Below are positions 27,031 through 36,006 of a stretch of DNA of 64,000 nt, one piece after another. Position 1 is the first letter of the stretch, and every line of letters begins with the position of its first letter. Below the pieces are notes generated by a model that had not been told where the DNA came from, ran no database searches, and worked only from the letters and a program-made list of their open reading frames with translations. A program made the translations under genes and the position numbers. The DNA is from Spirosoma sp. SC4-14 (lineage in GTDB: Bacteria; Bacteroidota; Bacteroidia; Cytophagales; Spirosomataceae): contig NZ_CP147518.1 of NCBI RefSeq assembly GCF_037201965.1, forward strand, positions 1,363,001-1,427,000, read 5' to 3'.

Positions 27031-28002
27031 ATGACAACAGTAACAGAAATTGCCCTCGGTACAAATGGCCCGATCGTATCCAAACTCGGACTCGGTTGTA
27101 TGCGTATGTCGTCTACCTGGGGAGGTCCGGTGAACGACGAACAGGAAAGTATTGCCACTATTCGGGAGGCACTGGATAGCGGCATTAACTTTCTGAATAC
27201 AGGCGACTTTTACGGTAGCGGCCATAACGAGTTGCTTGTCGGAAAAGCCATCAAAGGCAGACGGGACGATGCCTTCATCAGTGTTAAGTTTGGGGCAATT
27301 TTTTATAATGGTCAATGGCTTGGCCTGGACCTGCGCCCCATAGCCATTAAGAATTTTATCAATTATTCGTTAGTGCGTTTAGGCATAGATACCATTGATC
27401 TTTATCAGCCGTGCCGACTCGATAACAGCGTTCCTGTAGAAGATGTAATTGGAACTATTGCCGACCTGATCAAAGAAGGGAAGGTACGTTACCTCGGTGT
27501 ATCTGAAATCACTGCGGAGCAACTCCGTAAGGCCAATAGTGTATATCCCGTAACGGCTCTTGAAATTGGGTATTCATTGGCCGACCGGCAAATCGAAGAC
27601 AAGTTGCTGCCTACGGCGAAAGAGTTGGGAATTGGCGTTGTGGCGTTTGCCAATACGGCCGAAGGCTTACTCACGGGGACCATGAAAGCCCCACTTGCGG
27701 CCAATGATTACCACACTCACTTCTCACGTTTTCAGGGAGAAAATCTAATCCGGAATCTGGAAAAAGTCGAGCTATTAAGGCAAATGGCCAACGAAAAAGG
27801 ATACACGCCAACTCAACTGGCTATTGCCTGGGTGAATGCGCAGGGAAATCATATTATGCCGTTGGTAAGCATGAGCCGAAGATCGCGGTTGCCCGAGAAC
27901 ATAGAGGCCATGTCGATCGAGTTTACGACCGATGAGATAGATGCCCTGAACACACACTTTGCACCGGGCGTGATATTGGGCGGTACCTACCTACAGCGAT
28001 AA
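27031..28002 (+). CDS. Aldo/keto reductase
   Basis: 323 residues, TIM-barrel AKR. The Asp/Tyr pair is in NTGDFYGSG and the catalytic Lys in SVKFG, but the His normally in the LYQxHR segment is replaced: the sequence reads LYQPCRLD, as in part of the YakC-like AKR group. It likely reduces aldehydes with NADPH. It is followed by an intrinsic terminator and then an AraC regulator on the same strand that may control it. Confidence 0.9.
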   Translation: MTTVTEIALGTNGPIVSKLGLGCMRMSSTWGGPVNDEQESIATIREALDSGINFLNTGDFYGSGHNELLVGKAIKGRRDDAFISVKFGAIFYNGQWLGLDLRPIAIKNFINYSLVRLGIDTIDLYQPCRLDNSVPVEDVIGTIADLIKEGKVRYLGVSEITAEQLRKANSVYPVTALEIGYSLADRQIEDKLLPTAKELGIGVVAFANTAEGLLTGTMKAPLAANDYHTHFSRFQGENLIRNLEKVELLRQMANEKGYTPTQLAIAWVNAQGNHIMPLVSMSRRSRLPENIEAMSIEFTTDEIDALNTHFAPGVILGGTYLQR

Positions 28003-28031
28003 GCGGGTTTATTTATAACCCCGCTTTTTTT
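28002..28031 (+). terminator. Intrinsic terminator after aldo/keto reductase
   Basis: AGCGGGTT pairs with AACCCCGCT (one bulged C) around a short AT-rich loop, followed by seven T residues. It overlaps the reductase stop region and ends 12 bases before the AraC GTG start. Confidence 0.85.
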
Positions 28032-28042
28032 ATATTTACAAA

Positions 28043-28852
28043 GTGACGAATCCAACCGAAATACTTCCTGGAGTTATCTTTTACTCCTACCTCTCGACCC
28101 GACGAAAGGAAAAAGTGGGCTTCCTGAATGACACTAAGCTGGTATTGCAGGTTTCGGGACAGTTCACTTTGGAAACAGCTACGCAGACAATCTCGATGAG
28201 GGGCGGAGAGATGATGTTGATTGGCAAAAACCAACTGGGTCAGATCACCAAAACCCCGCTGCCCGAAGAGGATTATGAAACGATTGTTATTTCCCTGCAG
28301 GAAAATCTGCTTAGGAAAATTGCCCTGGAGGAGCAAATAGACATAAAGCAGAAGTATGTTGGCCCGCCCAATATTCTTATTCCCGCCGACGATTTTTTGC
28401 AGGGGTATTTTCAGTCGGTACTACCTTACGTTCGCAATCCGGCAGAAAAGATAACGGCTGCTATGGGCGAATTAAAAGTGAAGGAAGGTGTGAAATTGCT
28501 GCTCCACGCGTTGCCTAAACTCAGTCCGTTTTTATTCGACTTTTCGGAGCCTTATAAGATCGATCTGGAAAAATTCATGCTGAGCAATTTCCATTTCAAT
28601 GTTCCGGTTGAAAAATTTGCCCAACTCACGGGCCGAAGCCTTGCTGGTTTTAAGCGCGATTTCCAGAAAGCATTTGGTACGTCGCCCCGGCATTGGCTAC
28701 AGGAGAAACGCCTGATGGAAGCGCGGCATCTTATCGAAAAAAAGAGCATGAAACCCTCTGCGATTTACCTTGATCTGGGCTTCGAAACATTGTCGCATTT
28801 TTCCCATTCGTTTAAGAAAAAATTCGGCAAGGCACCTTCCGAGTGGCTATAG
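28043..28852 (+). CDS. AraC family transcriptional regulator
   Basis: 269 residues from GTG 28043; the next ATG is deep in the N-terminal domain, so GTG is preferred. The N-terminal effector-binding part (about 1-160) is cupin-like. The C-terminal double helix-turn-helix (about 170-269) shows the family pattern: LAGFKRDFQKAFGTSPRHWL and a final SHFSHSFKKKFGKAPSEW. It probably responds to a small molecule and may regulate the adjacent aldo/keto reductase; that link is inferred from position. Confidence 0.9.
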   Translation: MTNPTEILPGVIFYSYLSTRRKEKVGFLNDTKLVLQVSGQFTLETATQTISMRGGEMMLIGKNQLGQITKTPLPEEDYETIVISLQENLLRKIALEEQIDIKQKYVGPPNILIPADDFLQGYFQSVLPYVRNPAEKITAAMGELKVKEGVKLLLHALPKLSPFLFDFSEPYKIDLEKFMLSNFHFNVPVEKFAQLTGRSLAGFKRDFQKAFGTSPRHWLQEKRLMEARHLIEKKSMKPSAIYLDLGFETLSHFSHSFKKKFGKAPSEWL

Positions 28853-28995
28853 TCAGTTGGGTTTAGCCTGAGGTTTTGGCTAATGATCCGAATAAAAAAT
28901 AGTGATCCGTTATAGAGGATTTGTTTTACTTAAACATATTGATATATATTATTTTTTCGTTGATGAGATAGTAAAAACATTACTATACTCCAGGG

Positions 28996-29601
28996 ATGAA
29001 ACTCACGACTTTACTATTTGTATTAGTGTCATTGACGACACAAGCTCAAATCAGTCAGGGGCGGTGGCAGGTTAGTGCCGATTTGTCTGATTTCTCTTAT
29101 AAAGTAAACGATGCCAATACTTCATTTTCTGGCCAGCTAACACCGGCAATTGGATACGTTCTCGTACAGAATTTGGTTGCAGGAGTTGGCCTCTCGCTGA
29201 ATCATTATAGTACTTCCACAACTACCGTTTTCCGGGAACATACAAGTAGTATAGGCGCTTCCCCTTATATCCGGTATTATGTAGGAAAAGCGCCTTTAAA
29301 ACCGTTTGTGGGTATTTCTTATAGCTTCTTTACCAATAAGGATACATTTACTATCTATGGGGGAGCAGTAGAATCGTATTCCAGAACTTTCTCGTCGAAT
29401 GCGTTAACTCCTGCGCTTGGGCTTGCTTATTTTTTGAATAACCGATTCGCTCTTCAGGCTAGTCTGCACTATGTTATGTATATGAATGAAGCAGGAGGAC
29501 CGGTGGGGCTTAGTGGGCCTAATACGTCCTTTTTACCAGGTCGCTCGAATCATCAGGATTTATCTCTGGGTTTAGGCATACAATTCCTGCTCGGACGATA
29601 G
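28996..29601 (+). CDS. Small outer-membrane beta-barrel protein
   Basis: 201 residues. Signal peptide cut after TQAQ (about residue 18), then alternating strands typical of an eight-stranded OmpA/OprF-like barrel (about 182 residues) with periodic aromatic residues. No enzyme motif. Function unknown; probably a structural or adhesion-type barrel. It follows an AT-rich upstream region and is monocistronic. Confidence 0.75.
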   Translation: MKLTTLLFVLVSLTTQAQISQGRWQVSADLSDFSYKVNDANTSFSGQLTPAIGYVLVQNLVAGVGLSLNHYSTSTTTVFREHTSSIGASPYIRYYVGKAPLKPFVGISYSFFTNKDTFTIYGGAVESYSRTFSSNALTPALGLAYFLNNRFALQASLHYVMYMNEAGGPVGLSGPNTSFLPGRSNHQDLSLGLGIQFLLGR

Positions 29602-29774
29602 TATAGATAGTTTTCAGAAGTACAAACCTACCAGTACCAGACTGAATAGATAGCCTATTAGCCTTCCCACAGGGTATTTTCTGTTTCTGAAGCACAAGAT
29701 TCCGGCCAGGTCGTATATTCGCCGTTTCAAGTTTGCCAAACGCGACTTTTAGGCTATATAGAACAGAACCACTG

Positions 29775-30713
29775 ATGAACAAAATACCCGTAATTATTGA
29801 CTGCGATCCTGGCCACGACGATGCTGTAATGCTTATGCTGGCCGTAGGAAGCGGTCGCTTCGATATTAAAGCCATTACGACCTCAGCGGGCAACCAGACA
29901 CAGGCAAAAACCCTGAAAAATGCCTTAAAGCTCAAAACCCTGCTGAATGTTGATATACCTATCTACAAAGGCTGCGACAAACCGCTGTTTCGCGACCTGA
30001 TCATTGCCGATTATGTGCATGGTGAAATGGGTATGGATGGCCCCATCTTACCCGAACCCGAGATTAAGCCCGAATCGACGTCGGCGATCGAAGCCATGGC
30101 CCAAATCCTGACCGAATCCGAAGAGAACATTACGCTGGTGCCCACGGGACCGCTGACCAATATTGCTACATTCCTGCTGGCTTTTCCACATCTGAAATCG
30201 AAAATCGAGCGGATTTCGCTGATGGGCGGTGGCGGCTTTCGGGGCAATATGACCCCTACCGCCGAGTTCAATATTTATGTCGATCCCGAAGCCGCTTCAA
30301 TTGTCTTTCACTCGGGCGTGCCCATTACCATGTGCGGACTCGATGTGACGCATAAAGCACTGGTTTTTCAGGACGATATTGAGCGGTTTCGGTCGGCGGG
30401 TAACCGAACCGGTGTTGTCATTGCCGAACTCATGGATTTCTTTTCCATTTTCTACCGACGCGAACGACCCGAGCTGGAAGGTGGCGCGGCTCTGCATGAT
30501 CCCTGCGCCATTGCCTGGCTCATTGATCCGTCGATGTTTCAGTCGAAAGCCTGCCATGTGGATGTGGAGCTTACGGGAAAACTAACGACTGGCACTACGG
30601 TTGTCGACTTTTTCGATGTCTGGAAAAAAACGCCCAATACGGAGTTCGTGTATGATGTGGACCGGCAGATGTACATCGACCTGATCTACAACGCCATTCT
30701 GTCGCTTCCATAG
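29775..30713 (+). CDS. Inosine-uridine-type nucleoside hydrolase
   Basis: 312 residues from ATG 29775, the normal family length; an open frame upstream adds unrelated residues. The Ca2+-binding motif DCDPGHDDA opens the protein, and AEFNIYVDPEAA and the active-site His region HDPCAIA follow in order. The enzyme splits ribonucleosides into base and ribose for salvage. No signal peptide, so cytoplasmic. It is monocistronic with an intrinsic terminator directly after. Confidence 0.93.
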   Translation: MNKIPVIIDCDPGHDDAVMLMLAVGSGRFDIKAITTSAGNQTQAKTLKNALKLKTLLNVDIPIYKGCDKPLFRDLIIADYVHGEMGMDGPILPEPEIKPESTSAIEAMAQILTESEENITLVPTGPLTNIATFLLAFPHLKSKIERISLMGGGGFRGNMTPTAEFNIYVDPEAASIVFHSGVPITMCGLDVTHKALVFQDDIERFRSAGNRTGVVIAELMDFFSIFYRRERPELEGGAALHDPCAIAWLIDPSMFQSKACHVDVELTGKLTTGTTVVDFFDVWKKTPNTEFVYDVDRQMYIDLIYNAILSLP

Positions 30714-30728
30714 CCGACTCTACCGCCC

Positions 30729-30766
30729 AAAACCTAAAAGGCTTCAGAACCCTTTTAGGTTTTTTT
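30729..30766 (+). terminator. Intrinsic terminator with CCTAAAAGG stem
   Basis: AAAACCTAAAAGG pairs with CCTTTTAGGTTTT around a 9-base loop and ends in a run of seven T residues. The stem core equals that of the palindrome at 1055-1087. Confidence 0.92.
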
Positions 30767-30863
30767 ATTCCTGCGCCACAAGCTTAGAATTTGCTTAATA
30801 TCATAACACACTGGCCTACTGCTGGTTTTCCTAAAGAGATCAGCATAAAAACGGACCAGCGAT

Positions 30864-32402
30864 ATGGAGCAGAACATGGGCAACCGGGGTGTTACGCGTC
30901 CGATGATGCATGACCCCAATGGGCAGCCGAAAGGCGAACCTAACGGTCAGATGAAAGGCATGGGGCATCAGGATCAGGAACATAGCATGATGCACATGGA
31001 CCCCAAGCAACGGCTGGATATGTTGCATAAGCATCATATGCAGACGTTATGGATCTACTGGCTGGTTGTTCTGCTAGGCTTCTGGGTGCTGCTGGCTCCG
31101 CTTACGTTCGATTATGGTAAAAACCCCGTGATGCCCAGTGGGGGTCGGTCGGTATGGCTACCCCTGGCCGAGCGTGTGCAGGCACTCCGGTGGAGCGACA
31201 TTGTCAGTGGTATTCTGCTGATCATTTTCGGCTATCGATCGCTAACACCTAACCGGCCCATCAGTGTCTGGATCTGCTGTTTTGTGGGCATCTGGCTCAG
31301 CATGGCTCCGCTCGTTTTGTGGTCGCCGTCGGCAGCGGCTTATCTGAACGATACGTTGGTAGGTGTATTGGTTATTGGCTTTACGGTGCTGGTTCCGGGT
31401 ATGCCCAACATGATTCTGTATATGGAAATGGGCCCCGACACGCCCCCCGGCTGGAGCTATAACCCATCGAGTTGGCCGCAGCGCTGGATTATGATTGTTG
31501 CGGGGTTTATGGGCTGGGTAGTGTCGCGCTACCTGGCTGCCTTTCAACTTGGCTACCTCGATCATCCCTGGGACCCATTCTTTGGGCAAAGCACCGTTAA
31601 CGTACTCAATTCGGCTATGTCGCATTCGCTACCCGTTTCCGATGCTGGTTTAGGGTCGTTTGCCTATACGTTTGAATTTCTGATGGGCTGGATGGGCAGT
31701 TCGGCGCGTTGGCGTACCATGCCCTGGATGGTTACTTTCTTCGGTATTCTGGTTATCCCATTAGGGCTGGTGCATATATTTCTGGTCATTTCTCAGCCAT
31801 TGGTAGTAGGCTACTGGTGCTCTTTCTGCATTCTGGCAGCTTTGATTATGCTGCCTATGATTCCGCTGGAGGTCGATGAAGTGATTGCTATGGTTCAGTA
31901 CATGAAGCAAGCCACCCAAAAGGGAGGTCGTTTCTGGACGGTTTTCTGGAAAGGGGGAGGGGTAGACGAAGGCGAAATGGATAAACGATCGCCCGAACTC
32001 GTAACCTTTCCAGATCAGCAGGGTGCCGTTTTTCAGGCGTCGATATGGGGCATGAGCTTTCCGTGGACCTTAACGGTATCGATGCTTTTAGGCATCTGGC
32101 TTGTTTTCTCTCCTTATGTAGTTGGCGTTCCTATTCAAACAGCAGCGGCCAGTTTAAACCACCTCTGTGGTGCATTGGTTGTGGTGGTATCCGTAATCAG
32201 TATGGGCGAAGTGCTGCGGATTGGTCGCTACCTGAATGTAATGCTGGGGGTAGCCATTGCCGGTGGAATCTGGTTTGCCGGTAACGCACCTATTGCCCTG
32301 TCCATCAATGATCTGGTAGCTGGCTTGTTGATTGTGGCGCTCGCTATTCCGCGTGGGCTTATTACCGAGCAATACGGTAGTTGGGATAAGTATGTAAAGT
32401 GA
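30864..32402 (+). CDS. Fused SPW-repeat / VKOR-like / SPW-repeat membrane protein
   Basis: 512 residues. A Met/His-rich hydrophilic N-terminus (about 1-50: HDQDQ..., MMHMD, HKHHM) precedes an SPW-repeat module (about 55-180). Next, after PPGWSYNPSSW, comes a VKOR-like domain (about 195-345) with the redox motif CSFC, then a second SPW module (about 400-500). VKOR family proteins oxidise or reduce disulfides using quinone. The loop cysteines normally needed for electron shuttling are absent here. A split version of the same parts is encoded at 34622-35559. Role unknown; probably a membrane redox protein. Confidence 0.8.
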   Translation: MEQNMGNRGVTRPMMHDPNGQPKGEPNGQMKGMGHQDQEHSMMHMDPKQRLDMLHKHHMQTLWIYWLVVLLGFWVLLAPLTFDYGKNPVMPSGGRSVWLPLAERVQALRWSDIVSGILLIIFGYRSLTPNRPISVWICCFVGIWLSMAPLVLWSPSAAAYLNDTLVGVLVIGFTVLVPGMPNMILYMEMGPDTPPGWSYNPSSWPQRWIMIVAGFMGWVVSRYLAAFQLGYLDHPWDPFFGQSTVNVLNSAMSHSLPVSDAGLGSFAYTFEFLMGWMGSSARWRTMPWMVTFFGILVIPLGLVHIFLVISQPLVVGYWCSFCILAALIMLPMIPLEVDEVIAMVQYMKQATQKGGRFWTVFWKGGGVDEGEMDKRSPELVTFPDQQGAVFQASIWGMSFPWTLTVSMLLGIWLVFSPYVVGVPIQTAAASLNHLCGALVVVVSVISMGEVLRIGRYLNVMLGVAIAGGIWFAGNAPIALSINDLVAGLLIVALAIPRGLITEQYGSWDKYVK

Positions 32403-32442
32403 ATTTCGGCTGTAAGTCCTGTCGAAACTAAATTGAAAAATT

Positions 32443-33501
32443 ATGGTAAATCAGAAAAAGGTAATTATCGTTACCGGAAGCAGTGGGCTGATAGGTAGTG
32501 AGTTGATTCGCAAACTGGCGTCTACATACACCATGGTTGGTTTCGATCGGGCGGGGCCGCCCTATCCACCCAAAGAAGCCGTCTGCATTTCGGCCGATAT
32601 GACCGACAAAAGCAGTATCGAAGCGGCACTGGCGCAGGTGCGCGGGCAGTTCGGACATCATATTGTTTCGGTAGTTCATTTAGCGGCCTACTACGATTTT
32701 TCTGGTGAACCAAGTCCACTCTACGAAAAACTCACTGTTCAGGGTACAAAACATCTGCTGGAAGCACTACAGCCGTTTGAAGTGGAGCAATTTGTTTTTT
32801 CGAGTAGTATGCTCATCTATAAACCGACCACACCGGGGCACCCGCTCAATGAAAACGCTCCGGTAGAGCCTGCCTGGGATTACCCCAAATCGAAAGTCAA
32901 AACGGAACAGCTCATTCATGATTTGCATGGACACATTCCGTCGGTAATTCTGCGAATTGCGGGGCTGTATACCGAAATGGGGCATTCGGTGCCGGTGGTG
33001 CATCAGATTCAGCGCATTTATGAGCGAACATTGACGAGTCATTTCTACTCGGGCGATACCGATTCCGGTAATGCCTACGTGCATCTGGACGATGTGGTGG
33101 AGGCTATTGCATTAACGATCGACAAGCGCCACGAACTTGGATCGGAAGCGGTGTTTAATATCGGTGAAGAAAAGTCGGTTAGTTATGCTGAGATTCAGGA
33201 AACGACCGGGCAGGTTCTGTACGGAACCGACTGGACAACCATTGAACTACCAAAACTGCTGGCCAAAGTCGGTGCGTATGCGCAGGATTTGGTTGGCGAT
33301 CCATTCATAAAACCCTGGATGATCGACCGCGCCGACGATCATTACGAACTCAACATCGACCGGGCAAAACAGCAGCTAGGCTGGCAACCCAGGCATAGCC
33401 TGAGCAAAACTCTGCCCCTTATTGTCGAAAACCTGAAACAAACCCCCAACCAGTGGTATAAAGAAAACGGCCTGGAACTGCCAGCAGAGCAGGAGAGATA
33501 G
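32443..33501 (+). CDS. NAD-dependent epimerase/dehydratase (extended SDR)
   Basis: 352 residues. Nucleotide-binding motif GSSGLIGS near the start, Ser in FSSSMLIY, and the active-site pair in DYPKSK (Tyr and Lys four apart). The C-terminal half is a variable substrate-binding domain. Likely acts on a nucleotide sugar or sterol-like alcohol; the substrate cannot be assigned. It follows the VKOR/SPW fusion by 40 bases and may be co-transcribed. Confidence 0.87.
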   Translation: MVNQKKVIIVTGSSGLIGSELIRKLASTYTMVGFDRAGPPYPPKEAVCISADMTDKSSIEAALAQVRGQFGHHIVSVVHLAAYYDFSGEPSPLYEKLTVQGTKHLLEALQPFEVEQFVFSSSMLIYKPTTPGHPLNENAPVEPAWDYPKSKVKTEQLIHDLHGHIPSVILRIAGLYTEMGHSVPVVHQIQRIYERTLTSHFYSGDTDSGNAYVHLDDVVEAIALTIDKRHELGSEAVFNIGEEKSVSYAEIQETTGQVLYGTDWTTIELPKLLAKVGAYAQDLVGDPFIKPWMIDRADDHYELNIDRAKQQLGWQPRHSLSKTLPLIVENLKQTPNQWYKENGLELPAEQER

Positions 33502-33502
33502 C

Positions 33503-33572
33503 CGGTATTCGGTTTACGGTTGCTCCGCATTAAAGCAAGCTAACAGGCGGAGCAACCGTAAACCGAATACCG
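33503..33572. repeat. Long palindrome, GGTTGCTCCGC family
   Basis: Perfect 26-bp arms (33503-33528, 33547-33572) with an 18-base loop fill the gap between two convergent genes. The loop-proximal part GGTTGCTCCGC is shared with 60214-60274 and resembles the arms at 15183-15250. It may terminate both genes. Confidence 0.9.
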
Positions 33573-33575
33573 TAC

Positions 33576-34556
33576 TCATTTTCCCCATAACACTCCCGCT
33601 ACCAGCGCCAGGGCGAAAGCAGTGATGGGGGCTTTGTTTTTCGAGAGCCAGAACTGCGGGCTAAACGACCACGACTGGCTGGTGAAGGGCCCATGAGCAC
33701 CATGATCGCCAGGGAGTGGTTCCCATAAATTATCGGGCCGGGTTGGGTCTTCGGGTTCGTTGGTCATTTGCCCTTTGTAGCCGCTTCGGGCTAGTTCCCA
33801 GTCGCCAATCGATGGGGCAATTTTGTTGCCCACAATGGCTTCAACGGTAGGCCAGCCAACATAGAGTTCGCGGTGGTCACTTTCGCTGGCATAGACGATG
33901 GCGCGTGCCGCTACTTCAGGCTCATAAATAGTACCCATCGGCTTCGGTTTTTTGGGTAGTTTACTTCGAACAAACCCAAACTGTGTTGTATTCATGGCAG
34001 GCAATTGCACCATACAGGTATGAATGCCGCTTTTTTCGTGCAATAGTTCGGCCCGCAGCGAATCATAAAAGCCCTGAATAGCGTGTTTTGACCCGCAATA
34101 AGCCGATTGCAGCGGAATACCCCGGTAGGCCAGCGCCGACCCAACAAAAATAATGCTTCCCCGGTTGCGGGGGCGCATCCGTTTCAGCGCGGCCAGCGCA
34201 CCATATACCTGCCCCAGGTAGGTTACTTCCGTTACGCGCTTATATTCTTCGGGCTTCATCTCGCTAATGGGCGAAAAAACACTATTCATGGCGTTGTTAA
34301 CCCATACATCGATCGGGCCAAATGTAGCCTCAATTTCATCGGCGGCCTTGTCGACAGCATCGGCATTGGCTACATCAAGTGGACAGATAAGGGCACGTCC
34401 ACCGCAGGCTTCAACTTCACGTTTGGCTCCTTCGAGGCCTTCAAGACCGCGGGCAATCAGTCCAATATTAGCTCCTTGCTTCGCAAATTCACGAACAATG
34501 GCCCGACCCAGACCGGCCGAGGCTCCCGTAACAACAACAACTTTTTTGGTTTTCAT
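33576..34556 (-). CDS. Membrane-anchored classical SDR oxidoreductase
   Basis: 326 residues. Cofactor motif TGASAGLGR, NNAMNS, catalytic Ser in VGSALAY, and YCGSK with Tyr/Lys. Beyond the usual 250-residue SDR fold it has a Trp/Pro-rich extension and a C-terminal hydrophobic segment (about 308-323), so it may be tethered to the membrane. Substrate unknown. Downstream of SPW and VKOR-like genes on the same strand. Confidence 0.88.
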   Translation of the reverse strand: MKTKKVVVVTGASAGLGRAIVREFAKQGANIGLIARGLEGLEGAKREVEACGGRALICPLDVANADAVDKAADEIEATFGPIDVWVNNAMNSVFSPISEMKPEEYKRVTEVTYLGQVYGALAALKRMRPRNRGSIIFVGSALAYRGIPLQSAYCGSKHAIQGFYDSLRAELLHEKSGIHTCMVQLPAMNTTQFGFVRSKLPKKPKPMGTIYEPEVAARAIVYASESDHRELYVGWPTVEAIVGNKIAPSIGDWELARSGYKGQMTNEPEDPTRPDNLWEPLPGDHGAHGPFTSQSWSFSPQFWLSKNKAPITAFALALVAGVLWGK

Positions 34557-34621
34557 AACGACGTATTTTGACGGCGGGTAAAATCCACCAATGGAGAATA
34601 GCGTAGCGGGCTAGTGCCAAA

Positions 34622-34972
34622 CTACTTGTCGGAATGCATTAGCAACGAACGCCAGCCACCGCCGAACCGTTGATGAATCTTGCCCTTCACCAACGATAAG
34701 CTTACCAGCAGTGCCCCGGCCAGCATTTCGTTCAGAACAGCCGCTGAATCCTGATAGCCCAGTATCCAGGGGGCCATCAGTAGCCAGAAACCAACCAGCG
34801 TATTTACATATCGGAAACTGCGAACCGATTCGCTCATGGCAATAATAGCTACCGAGGCTGCCACTGGTCCGGCAATGTGTTCATTTATCGCGGCTTTCTG
34901 ATCCAGATGAAGTATATCTGGTGATGCAGTAAGCCAGATACCGATCAGCGTATTGATAAGGCGTGCCAGCAT
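34622..34972 (-). CDS. SPW-repeat membrane protein
   Basis: 116 residues from ATG 34972, which lies right after the stop of the VKOR-like gene upstream; a much longer open frame through that gene is only a shadow. Two SPW-like modules with four hydrophobic segments: LIGIWLTASPDIL and LVGFWLLMAPWIL are the repeat signatures. Function unknown. It corresponds to the C-terminal part of the fused protein at 30864-32402. Confidence 0.8.
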   Translation of the reverse strand: MLARLINTLIGIWLTASPDILHLDQKAAINEHIAGPVAASVAIIAMSESVRSFRYVNTLVGFWLLMAPWILGYQDSAAVLNEMLAGALLVSLSLVKGKIHQRFGGGWRSLLMHSDK

Positions 34973-34974
34973 AG

Positions 34975-35559
34975 TCAGTTTATGGTCGAACTTAGGTCCG
35001 TGTCTCCCCAAAATGCTTTCCAGACCGAATAGCCGCTGCGTTTTACCCGTTGGAGATAAAGCAGGCTGGCCAGAATTTCGTCCATAGCTGGACCAATCAT
35101 AAATATAGAAAGTACGGCCGAAGCCAGACACAGACTGCACCAGGCATGAAAGAAAACTGGTTGGGCAATAACCAGAAACAAACTGGTGATGCCCAGCGGG
35201 CCCACAGCTATACCGAAAAGAATAACAATCCAGGGCATCGTTTTCCAGCGTCGGGTATTGCCAATAATACCGCTGATGGCATCGAGCAGATAACCAATGG
35301 AGCCCAGAAGCGCATCGGGAATCGGTAATATGCGGGAAAAGGTTGAGTGCAGGATGGTAGCACTGGAAGCAGACCCAAAAAATGGGTCCCAAACAGTAGA
35401 AATAACCTGCAACTGATATAAACCCAGATAAAGGGATATCCCCATACCAATGAGGGCAATGGCCAGAAGCGGAATCCGTTGCCCCCAGGTCGATGGGTTA
35501 TAGCTCCATCCGGGTGGAATGCCGGTTTCACTGGTAATAGGATACGTTTCGGTTGTCAT
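34975..35559 (-). CDS. VKOR-like membrane protein with CSLC motif
   Basis: 194 residues with four to five hydrophobic segments. Begins with a polar stretch then PPGWSYNPSTW, the same words as in the fused protein at 30864-32402, and contains AWCSLCLASA, the VKOR-type CxxC. The region matching the VKOR periplasmic loop (WDPFFGSASSATILHS) has no Cys, so the shuttle cysteines are missing. Probably a quinone-linked thiol redox protein or a derivative with another role. Confidence 0.8.
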   Translation of the reverse strand: MTTETYPITSETGIPPGWSYNPSTWGQRIPLLAIALIGMGISLYLGLYQLQVISTVWDPFFGSASSATILHSTFSRILPIPDALLGSIGYLLDAISGIIGNTRRWKTMPWIVILFGIAVGPLGITSLFLVIAQPVFFHAWCSLCLASAVLSIFMIGPAMDEILASLLYLQRVKRSGYSVWKAFWGDTDLSSTIN

Positions 35560-35581
35560 TCGTCATTGGTGATTCGTCATC

Positions 35582-35608
35582 GGTCATTAGGAAAAGATAC
35601 TAATGACC
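35582..35608. repeat. Hairpin within a TCATTGG-type repeat cluster
   Basis: GGTCATTAG (35582-35590) and CTAATGACC (35600-35608) form a 9-bp stem. Further imperfect TCATTGG/CCAATGA words flank it from 35555 to 35631, between the SpoIIAA-like and VKOR-like genes. Confidence 0.65.
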
Positions 35609-35649
35609 AGTTTCCAATGACTAATGACAATTGCCCCGTCGTTACTACA

Positions 35650-36006
35650 CTAGCTGGTGATCCACTGGCGGGCCTTTTCTTTTTCGGAGGGCGAAAACTG
35701 TTTGGCATCCAGATTAGGAAGCATATTGGCCACAAAAGCCGGCAGATTAGTCCAGCTTTTGTCGGAAACAAGAGCCGCCTTTTCAAAATCGCCCAGGTGG
35801 GTAACATCGAACTTCAGATCCTGTAATGCTGCCTTCAAGGTGATAGCGTCTACATCTTCATATTCGATATAAACACGGAGCTTGTCGGTTGCATGGCTTT
35901 TCTGATCGAGCAACGTAGCCCAGGGCTTAATGTCGGCTTCCGTAATTTTGTCGGTCATGCGCAGGCCGACGATGTTATCTGATTGAAAATCAATAGGCTG
36001 TATCAT
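35650..36006 (-). CDS. SpoIIAA-like (STAS/SEC14-type) protein
   Basis: 118 residues from ATG 36006; a longer open frame upstream consists of repeat sequence. Shows the SpoIIAA-like pattern: a short beta strand pair, DKITEADIKPW, then LRVYIEYEDVDAIT and a helical C-terminus ARQWI. Such proteins are small cytoplasmic ligand- or lipid-binding modules without a known reaction. It is the first gene of the minus-strand set that continues with the VKOR-like, SPW and SDR genes. Confidence 0.75.
   Translation of the reverse strand: MIQPIDFQSDNIVGLRMTDKITEADIKPWATLLDQKSHATDKLRVYIEYEDVDAITLKAALQDLKFDVTHLGDFEKAALVSDKSWTNLPAFVANMLPNLDAKQFSPSEKEKARQWITS

Noticed and set aside
34622-35392. Long open frame of 256 codons through the VKOR-like gene
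   Set aside because: Only the last 116 residues (from ATG 34972) have family character; the rest is out of frame with the real VKOR-like gene.
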